NCBI GenBank assembly: GCA_930367215.1 | Contig: OV884059.1 | Location: 35,083,882-35,147,881, forward strand | From: Pollenia angustigena | Taxonomy: Eukaryota; Arthropoda; Insecta; Diptera; Polleniidae | Length of the DNA stretch: 64,000 nt | Reading direction: 5' to 3' | In this document: piece after piece, positions 56,170 through 64,000 of the stretch | Position numbering within the stretch: the first letter of the stretch is position 1 | Layout of the letters: every line of letters starts with the position of its first letter | Notes under the pieces: model-generated | The model's input: only the letters and a program-made list of their open reading frames with translations | Told to the model about the DNA's origin: nothing | Database searches by the model: none | Position numbers and translations under genes: made by a program

Positions 56170-56216
56170 ACGCATTCCAAAGCAAAGTATAAGAATTGTA
56201 CCAGAAGTGAAGGAAA

Positions 56217-56513
56217 TTGAACAAGAGAACAACAAGAGGAGGATCATCGCATAAGGTAAAAGAAGAAAAGTTTGTCGAAGAATTAGACAATCTCTTCAGT
56301 GTTGCTCATGTTTATGCACTTACAACGAATACAAAAGAAGAAGTTAGAGAGATTTTGCTTGCGCAGAGAAAAAAACGACGTCCAGGCAGCCTTGTTGGCC
56401 TTGACATGGCTCTTGTTGTCATTGAAAAAAGAAAATTGGAACGAGAAAAGGTAGAAGAACAATGGCGATTACAAGCGACTACTGAAATAAATACATTGTC
56501 AACGGATAAGTGA
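56217..56513 (+). CDS. Hypothetical charged protein fragment (98 codons)
   Basis: An open frame from an ATG to TGA whose composition looks coding: EEKFVEELDNLFSVAHVYAL, then EEVREILLAQRKKRRPGSLV, then a Lys/Glu-rich helical tail (IEKRKLEREKVEEQWR). The LDNLF..AHA..L and LLAQR.K.RPG.L.G.D pattern recalls small repetitive reading frames found in several insect genomes next to transposons, from memory only. No splice sites or neighbours support a host gene. It may be a fragment of a larger mobile ORF; the start is arbitrary. Confidence 0.35.
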   Translation: MNKRTTRGGSSHKVKEEKFVEELDNLFSVAHVYALTTNTKEEVREILLAQRKKRRPGSLVGLDMALVVIEKRKLEREKVEEQWRLQATTEINTLSTDK

Positions 56514-56749
56514 TGTTTATTTTAGAAGGACAACAATTCTATCATTTGTTTTCAATATCGGCCACGTTAAATTGAAATCGAACAAATTTTAAAAACTTTC
56601 CCGTATTCAAAGTTGATAAAAATATTTCCTTTTATATGCCTCATACTTTGAGGAGCACTTTCCTCTACCTTAACTTATTTTGAAATCCGAAAAAACTGAA
56701 TTGAATGCGGACGCTCTACCGCCAACTTTGAAAGTTGTAAAAAAAGAAA

Positions 56750-57540
56750 CACACACACAAAAAAAATCAATGTAAATTCGTTCAAAACAAGGTTGATTTT
56801 ACATTTTTCAGTAGTGATTTTGCTTCATTGTTGTTTCATGTTAATTTAACATGATTTTACAATAACTTGCGAACAACTTTTTTTTTTCTTTTAAAATAAC
56901 TTTTATTCATGTTAATTTAACATTCCCGTAAAGTTAAGCAAAATGTCATTTATATTAAAATAACAACCCGAATCACGTTGAATGAAAGTTTTTTTTAAGT
57001 TGAAACAACGTGCATTTCATGTAGAATCAAATTGGTTGGAGTGTGATATAACAGCGTTAACACAACATATGCATTTATTCAAGAATAATTCAAAACACTT
57101 ACCCCTGTAACACATGTTTCACTTATTCAGAATGGTCCGATATGGTTTTCGTCATCATTCTACTTTAAAAACTTGATGTACTATTTAACTAAATAATTTT
57201 AATTAAAAGAAAACGGGAATTGTCTTCTTTTTATAACATATTTTAAACATGAAAATAAAAAAATGTGCATACTTAAGTATGTCTGCATGTTAATTTAACA
57301 AGATAAGCTTTTGATTCTAATATAAAACAGGTTTTTATGGATTCAATATTGAACAATGTTATTTTAACAGTGAATAATTTTAAATAAACGTGATTTAAGG
57401 TTATTTCAATATTTTTCATTTAAAATTAATATGAAATAATGATAAATTTAAATAAAGGGCATACTTTTGCAGAAATTTACCATGATTCTCAATCAACATT
57501 TCGCCATGTTAATTTAACATTGAAATTTTTTTATGTGTGC
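56750..57540. mobile_element. Element with iterated ATGTTAATTTAACAT palindromes
   Basis: ACACACACAAAAAAAATCAA at the left and the inverse of GCACACATAAAAAAATTTCA at the right give loose ends. Inside, CATGTTAATTTAACAT occurs at 56837, 56908, 57286 (last base lost) and 57505. Non-coding. Confidence 0.5.
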
Positions 57541-57636
57541 AGTCATTTATCAATAAATGAATCGTGATCATATATTTAAAATCAAAATACAGAACACAAT
57601 TATTTAATGTTACGCAAATATATCATATCGTATACA

Positions 57637-57767
57637 AATTTGCTTTGCCGTGATGCATCAACCAAGATTTTTTTTTTTCAACACCGTTTTATAACCAAAA
57701 ATTTGCTTTGCCGTGATGCATCAACCAAGATTTTTTTTTTTTTTTAACACCGTTTTATAACCAAAAA
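57637..57767. repeat. Tandem duplication, about 63-68 bp unit
   Basis: ATTTGCTTTGCCGTGATGCA, TCAACCAAGA, a T run and ACACCGTTTTATAACCAAAA occur twice. The copies differ only in the T-run length and one C. Confidence 0.88.
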
Positions 57768-58071
57768 TTGCAATCTAATTTCTTGTTTTTGAAAATTTCG
57801 GATTTCATCCGAGTGAAAATAAAATTGTATCAACCGTCAAGTTTTCTCACTGGAATAATGTTGCACCCTGCAATTTGTATTATCCGCCAAAGAAATTATG
57901 CTAAGCCACATTTTTAAATATGTTTTGTATTCTGAAAATCGCTTTCCAAATATGTTCCTTTCAATAAAATCTGAAAAATAAATAACTAAATGAGACGTTT
58001 TTTTCGTGTCCCACACAATTTTAGAAATGTCGCTTAATACATTATTATGGGAAGGTATCGATATGAACTTA

Positions 58072-58192
58072 TGTGCTGTTTTCACAACACAAGTGACTGA
58101 ACGTGTAGTAAAATTTATATGGAAAACACTAAAAAAACTGAGTGCTTTTCATAAAAATTTTACTCAGCCACTTGTATTTTGAAAACAGCACA
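58072..58192. repeat. 121 bp MITE, TGTGCTGTTTTC ends, TTA target
   Basis: TGTGCTGTTTTCACAAC at the left, GAAAACAGCACA at the right, and TTA on both sides. CACAAGTG / CACTTGT and AAAGCACT words lie inside. Confidence 0.75.
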
Positions 58193-58274
58193 TTAAAATA
58201 AGAAAATTATCAAGGAGAGATTCGATAATCGAAATAGAACATAATCGATCTTAGAACAAAATATTTGAGATTAA

Positions 58275-58408
58275 CTGCCTGCTTTTAGAAAATGAAAACA
58301 AGTGAGTGAGTTAGAAAATATATTGAAAACAACAATAAAAAAACGAAAATTTGTTTTTAATATAATTTCTCACTCATTCGCTTCTTTTGATTTTCTAAAA
58401 ACAGGCAG
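58275..58408. repeat. 134 bp MITE, CTGCCTGYTTTTAGAAAAT ends, TTAA flanks
   Basis: CTGCCTGCTTTTAGAAAAT against the inverse of CTGCCTGTTTTTAGAAAAT, with TTAA on both sides. The arms continue with GAGTGAG words. Non-coding. Confidence 0.75.
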
Positions 58409-59631
58409 TTAATAACCTGCATAAATTTGCAAAATATTCAATAGGAATTTTTTCGAGTTTCTGTTTAAAACATTCTTTGAAACTAAAAATCACAGTTGTT
58501 GTTTTCACTATTGGTAGGTAAGTACCCTTGTAGAAATTTCTTATTAATTTAGTTAACGTACAAACATTTACAACACCGCAACAACAAAATGTATTTCATT
58601 TTTATTTACTACGATGTGCTTGAAAAATCATACAACAAGCTGTAGTAAACACGCGCGTCAAATTTACCAGAATAAAACAGTTGTCGAAACTTTGTCTCTC
58701 TCAGCAGATTCATTAAAAGTCAATAAATTTAAAAAAGACACGCTTTGAAGTATAGAATTGTATTAAAAAAACAGAGTTGTACACTAAACTCAAAGATTTT
58801 GTTAATTTTTTTACTTCGTTAGTGTCGAAAAGAGTGTTTCTGAGTCCAAAGTGCTACTGAGAACAAATTAGGCATAAAGTAAGATTTCTTTTACTTTCTT
58901 CTTATAGTTTTGTAGAATTTAGAGAACAAAACTATTCAAAGCCGACAGTATCGTTTTCGGTATCATAAAAAATTGATTTCTAATAAGTTTTCCTATTTTT
59001 TCTGCCTATATTCTTTCAAATTTTATAATATACATCATACATTGTTTCTCTAATTTAGAAAAGATGTATCTAACATATAGATTTTTTTTAAGTTTCAATT
59101 TTCAAATTTCAATTTATAAAGTTTTCTTGCAATAATCCCATTTCCTATATATTTCACATACTCTTTGCTTAAGCCAAGCTTTGATTTACACTGATGTTAT
59201 AGATATGTAAATATAGTTAGGAATGATTCTATACACTTCAGTGTGACACAAAGAATGCAGGCGAAGGCTGTAGCTGGCCAGAAAATGCATTACATTCTCC
59301 TCGTGTTTGATAATTGCAACATTTTTCTGTACATGCAAAATATGGTGAAGGGTATGGCAAAGCTGAATATAGAATTCTTAACCCTAACTTGGGCACCAAT
59401 GTTTTACTACGAATTCGGGCAGTATTTACATGTGTAAATATATGTACTTTTATATGTTTTTTTTTTATTAATTTTATGCATTTTTTTATCATTTTCTATC
59501 GTCAGGAAAAACATAAAAAATTTGTCACTGGGTCCGCATCATAGTCCCAAAGGGACTTAAATGTAAAAATTATAGCTATTTTAAAAATTTAATATTTTAA
59601 AGTGTAAATACTTCCCAATTTAGGGTTGAGG
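58409..59631. other. Unassigned AT-rich region
   Basis: No coding with family resemblance and no clear repeat structure. Short open frames near 59240-59540 look like noise. Confidence 0.35.
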
Positions 59632-60619
59632 TGGAGGTCCACACCACGCATTCTATACATTGTTGCGTTTGATCACGAATATCTGACCTTTTTTAAAGCG
59701 CATGCGACGCATATAAAAGTAGAAAGTAAGCCTGGTACGTTGCATTCTACGCGTTTTACATAAACGCAACGTTAGGGGTGGAATAGTGCACGAATTTTTA
59801 ATTTCGATACGCTAGAACCCCCAATTTTGTGAAGTTTGTAAAAAAAACGCATGAGCCAAAAAATTAGGGGTGTGGAATGGGGGTAAATGGCTCCTCATCG
59901 GGGTCAAAGCTAGGGGAAATCGATGCAAAAGCCAAAAAAAAGCTTTACAACTGTCCCTGAGTCGCTTCTAGAGAGGAAAAATGTAAGAAGACTCCCACTA
60001 ATATTTCCCCCCCCCCCCCTTACATTTTTTACTAACATACTAACCCCTACCGGTGCTCCTTAAGGGGGCTCCCATACTAAATATTATTTTGTATAAAATA
60101 ACCCGCCACCGCACTAACTAGCCCCAGAGTGACCCTAGGGACCACCCTGATGATTAAAGATGGAGACTATATATGTTCTGAAAAAATGCTCGGGTAGCAA
60201 AAATATTGGGGGTCCGTCATATATTTGACTCCTCTAGGGGCTTTCTGGGGCTAGTTAGGGCGGTGGCGGGTAATTTTATAAAAAATAATATTAAGTATGG
60301 GAGCCCCCTTAAGGAGCACAGATAGGGGGTTAGTATGTTAATAAGAAATGTAGGGGGGGGGGGGGGGGATTTTAGTGAGAGTCAGTCTTACATTTTACCC
60401 CTCTAGAAGCGACTCAGGGACTGTTGTGAAGCTTTTTTTGGCTTTTGTATCGTTTTCCCCTAGCTTTGACCCCGATGAGGAGCCATTTACCCCCATCCCA
60501 CACACCTAATTTTTTGGCTGATGCATTTTTTTACAAACTTCACAAAATTGGGGGTTCTAGCGTATCGAAATGTATTCCACCCCTACGCAACATAGAAAAG
60601 AACGCATGGTGAGGACCTC
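59632..60619. repeat. Large palindrome (fold-back element), about 1 kb
   Basis: The inner arms of about 350 bp start at GGGGTGGAAT (59775) and end at ATTCCACCCC (60574-60583). Matching pairs include CCCCCAATTTTGTGAAGTTT, TGGCTCCTCATCGGGGTCAA, AGTCGCTTCTAGAGAGG, CTCCTTAAGGGGGCTCCCAT and CCGCCACCGC. Outer arms GGAGGTCCACACCACGCATT and their inverse flank these. C and G runs mark the same point in each arm (about 60007 and 60353). The spacer is at about 60140-60228. Confidence 0.82.
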
Positions 60620-62460
60620 CAGTTTTACTCTTTTAGGATGGGGTTTTTTCTATGGGGGTATGTGACAGTTTTTTAAGGTGATCCGCAAAGGTATTCCTTC
60701 TTTTTAATTTAAGAAATTTTTTATTTATATTTAAAAAAATAAAAAAAAAATCATAAAATCTAAAAAAAAAACAGCAGCTGAAAGTATTCTATGCGTTTAT
60801 TTTGACGAATATATTTCTTCATACCTTTTGTAACCAAATTACTTTTGGGAATACACGGAAATATGTTTGTATCTCAAGGGGTCCGCAAAGCAAAATACGA
60901 TGGAAATTCCGTCTTTAAACTTAATATTAGGAAAATGATAAACTTTTTTCTGGCAACACTGTCTATAAGTCTTAGTATAAATTCTAGTTTGAGTGGTGAA
61001 TTTAGTTGTGTGTTTTTTTTTCTTAAGTTTCCTTATTTAACTTTTTTTAAAATACTAAATTTTCTGTTATTTTTTCAAGTCACATGACTCTGTTACATAC
61101 TTTTTAATATACGTGCATACGTACATTGAATTCATGTTTCCTTTTTTTTTTTTTTTTGTTATTGCAAAACCAATTGTTTAGATTTTTTTGTTTCGTAGTA
61201 TTTAACCCATCATTATATAATTTATTAATAATATTTTGTTTTCATTTGCACACAAATGGCATTTGCACTAGACACAATTGCGAAATAATAATTTTTTAAG
61301 GAAAATACGAATTTATCTGAGGACTATTGTCATAATAAGCTTTGATACAAAACTATTTGTTTTCTTTTTTATTCACGATTTTTGTTAATTATTTGCAGTT
61401 ATTTGTTATTTTTAATCCTCAAATATTGTAGGTATATGTATTGTATATTTATATATATGTATATAAATATAGTATTATATTTAGATATACATATGTAGTA
61501 CATATGTCTTGTATTTTTATTCTTAATGTGCGTATTTCATTACAGTTTAGACCAGCGGACTTCAAAGGATAATATAAAACTGAAATGTTAAATAGTTTGT
61601 AGTATACTACTTATAGCCAAACTTACCACATTTGGCCTAATAAATGCATTCATCTCTCATCTCATTTTACTCTCTTGCCATGAGTTGCTCACACTCTTGT
61701 TTTCGCAAATATGTAATTTTGTTATATCTACTTAAAAGTGGTTAAAGACGAAGTACAAACAATATTTTCTGAAACCAAAATCAAAACAACAACAACAGCA
61801 AAAAGCAATTAAAATCAGAACACAGTCGTACAATGGTGAATTTACATATTGTTCATGATTTTGCTGGTTCAAAGTTTGCGATATTTTAATCAGATCTGTG
61901 TATATTAAACGATTTTCCAGTACAAACTATTGCTAAGGATCTGTTTTATTTAAGTTGGTTTTTTTGTTGTTGTTGCTTAAGATGCTATTGCGACAGATTA
62001 AATTTTTTTCAATTTCACACACAAGCTGTTAAAATATTATTGAATAAGTTAACAATTTATTACTTAAGCTAAAAGCAATTCAAATAAATTCGCTTTCTGA
62101 AAACGTTTCATAATTTTGCACTCGAGATTGAGCATTTGGTGCAGCTTTCGCATTCAATTGAAAGTCGTCTATGTTCGATTGCTTTAAAACGGAAGCATTT
62201 ATTAACGATATTTAAGATACTAATGTAAAACTTGCTGTAAATGTATCACAGAAGTCATCGTTAGCAGGAACGGTATCGTTTGCCCTGTCACACGAAAACG
62301 CAAGGATAATTTCACGGCCCCAGACATATTAGATGCAGACGCTCGATATAACTGCTGAGGATGACGGGACATTGCAAAAGCAACAAGTAAGAAAATAAAG
62401 TCAGTCAAGCCCGAACATATGATACCCTGCACCACAGTATTTAAAAACAAATTTTCGAGA
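60620..62460. other. Unassigned AT-rich region
   Basis: Long A and T tracts (near 60735, 61143) and TATATATGTATATA-type words near 61450. The only sizeable open frames are low-complexity. The minus-strand frame at 62220-62450 has no family I recognise. Confidence 0.35.
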
Positions 62461-62461
62461 G

Positions 62462-62758
62462 GGATCTATCCATGTTTTAAATTTCCTTAAAATCGGTTAG
62501 ATAGTTTTGCAAGGGTAAAATTGCCCCCTATCTCCCCGCGTGGTTCTATTTTTTAAAAAATTAAAAGCTTATGTGACCATATAAATATGGATCTATCTAT
62601 GTTTCAAATTTCCTTAAAATCTGTATGATAGTTTTGCAGAGGCAGAAATTGCCCCCCATCTTCCCTCGTGCTCCTATTTTTAACAAATGAATAGCTTATT
62701 TGTCTATATAGATATGGATTGATCTATGTTTTACATTTCATTAAAATTGCATTGATAG
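62462..62758. repeat. Tandem array, 127 bp period
   Basis: GGATCTATCCATGTTTTAAA ... TAGTTTTGCA ... AAATTGCCCCC ... GTGGTTCTATTTTT starts at 62462, recurs at 62589 with about 80% similarity by eye, and a truncated third unit begins at 62716. Such arrays often lie in untranslated or terminal regions of retroelements. Confidence 0.72.
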
Positions 62759-62764
62759 TAGACA

Positions 62765-63062
62765 CAAAGACCCTATTCCGGAAAGCATCTTGTATGAGTT
62801 CTATATGAATATATAGTCCGATTTGCCAATAGGCTTGGTCCTTGTGCCAATTAAAACCAATGTCACGAATTTTATCAAATTATCTTAAAAATTGCGACCT
62901 GTACTTTGCGCACAAGGTTACATGAACAGCCAGCCAGCAAATCGACTAAGAAAGTGATTCTGAGTCGATCAGTATAGTTTATGGTGGTTCTAGGACCAAT
63001 ATTTTAAGGTGTTACACACATCAGCACTAATGCATAATATCCTATCCACTATTGTGGTGTGG
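62765..63062 (-). repeat. Interspersed repeat fragment, family R1, inverted
   Basis: ATTGCGACCTGTACTTTGCG, CACAAGGTTACATGAACAGC and AAGTGATTCTGAGTCGATCA are the inverse of the 49030 copy. CCACTATTGTGGTGTGGGTA near 63046 is the inverse of words in the 960 copy. It lies just upstream of the gag-like relic and may be its leader. Confidence 0.6.
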
Positions 63063-63084
63063 GTATAATAACAAAAGGCATTTA

Positions 63085-63600
63085 TGCAAGCATTAAGGGA
63101 GAATCGAAGTAAAGCCAAAGTCAAGTGCTATAACTGCGGTAATTTTGGCCGCATACAGCGAACCTGCAAAGAAGCTGGACAACAGGCAAGATTTGCTTCG
63201 CCGCAAGCAAAAAATCAAAGGTTTTATCCTTAGTCACCACGAGAGATACCGGAGGAAACGCTACCGTCCACATCTAAAGGTTCTTTAATAAATTAAATAG
63301 TAAAAAGGTGTAACAGAAATACATAGTATGATTTGTGGCTACATCAATGATGAAAAGCGCCTTTTGACAATCGACAAAGGTGCAGGACATTAGTTTATAA
63401 GGCATGATTTGATAAGAAGAGATGTCGAACAACTAAGCGGGGCTAGCCTGCAAACAGCTACGGGAAAGCCATGTACTGTCGATGGCAGAGCAAGAATGAA
63501 ATTAAGAATTTCCAATATAACCATTTTTCTTGAATTAATTGTGGCTGACATTGTAGACGAATTTATAAATGGGAAATTTATGATTCTTCAAGGCCTTAGC
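63085..63600 (+). pseudogene. Ty3/gypsy-like gag zinc knuckle and protease relic
   Basis: The first frame contains VKCYNCGNFGRIQRTCK, a CCHC knuckle whose His position is Arg. After stops and a frame change, LLTIDKGAGH-stop-FIRHDL gives the aspartic protease site region with DKG in place of the family's DTG or DSG. The following LSGASLQTATGKPC and ELIVADIVDEFINGKFMIL are the flap and C-terminal parts. Several stops make it inactive. Gag upstream and reverse transcriptase downstream are largely absent. Family is inferred from motif order. Confidence 0.72.
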
Positions 63601-64000
63601 CTGGATGGGACGACAAATTATTTTTGTTTTTTTACTTATTCCGGACCTCTTTCTACCTTGCAGTGTAGTGGTTTTTGCAAAGACTTCTCCACTTCGGTCT
63701 TTCCTGTGCCTGTATTGGTTTAATCTTGAAAGACACCTTTGACGTTGGGTATGAAAGTTAAGCTCGTGTAAGACAGCTACTCGCTTGTGGCAATATAAAG
63801 ATGACATTCTACAGAGAAGCTTATAATGTGGAAAAGCGGATTCTGATTCAAAAAGTCCCAGTAAACTTAAAGAGCATTAACCGAAAAGAATAAAGAATGT
63901 ATCAGTGAGGTTCGCTTGTTAAAATTTAGCTTGGTTGATTCCGTTTGGCCATTATCAAATAGAAGTAAAAGACCGACTCGTGAAGATATTACATAAAAGG
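63601..64000. other. Edge of the gypsy-like relic, mostly unreadable
   Basis: A frame near 63945 reads FGHYQIEVKDRL, which loosely recalls the HQIEV block of a gypsy reverse transcriptase. Sequence between 63610 and 63930 does not continue the protease and has open frames on both strands without family resemblance. Confidence 0.3.

Noticed and set aside
60845..61087. Signal-peptide-like small protein
   Set aside because: Hydrophobic stretches come from T-rich DNA; no conserved motif and no splice or promoter support.
63535..63807. Basic minus-strand protein of 90 codons
   Set aside because: It overlaps the protease relic on the other strand and shows no recognisable family.

Overview
This is AT-rich nuclear DNA from a dipteran, most likely a higher (calyptrate-type) fly. 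The host gene has its closest recalled relatives in flies, and the repeats (rosa-type DD41D mariners, Tc1, hAT, piggyBac, Helitron and tRNA-derived SINEs) are the mix expected there. The species call is inference. No rRNA, true tRNA gene or CRISPR array was seen.

One host gene is recognisable: Tomosyn (syntaxin-binding, Lgl/STXBP5 family, WD40 repeats) on the minus strand. Six coding exons can be placed with consensus splice sites and matching phases: 17676-17798 (start codon), 17266-17363, 16728-16916, 479-613, 343-406 and 70-277. Together they encode the first 272 residues, and the gene continues beyond base 1. Intron 3 is about 16.1 kb, while the other complete introns are 65 to 349 bp. 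The roughly 46 kb upstream of the start codon holds no other recognisable host gene.

Nearly everything else is transposon debris, often nested. In intron 3 a Helitron (5681-9787) holds a hAT element (6267-9625), which holds a TA-flanked element (6447-8299), which holds a CACTGAAAG-ended element (about 6703-7592), which holds a TTA-flanked palindrome (7212-7350). Further on, a long-armed inverted-repeat element (10242-14535) holds a hAT element with a ZMYM1-like transposase relic (11018-14164), followed by a piggyBac relic (14982-16537). Upstream of the gene, an AAT-flanked element (18644-22203) is nested four deep, and a hAT-in-hAT pair lies at 34405-38566. Mariner/rosa relics lie near 21, 23-24, 39-41 and 50 kb, many small palindromic MITEs lie between 24 and 58 kb, a 1 kb palindrome is at 59632-60619, and a Ty3/gypsy-like gag-protease relic is at the right edge.

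Several insertions can be proven inside the window, because a second copy of the host element gives the empty site. These internal comparisons are the strongest results. I found no sign of a new multi-gene system. The most interesting material is the nested insertions, hAT elements with dense TATCGATA arrays, an AAT-target family with a possible Harbinger-type coding remnant, and composite elements that amplified captured sequence.
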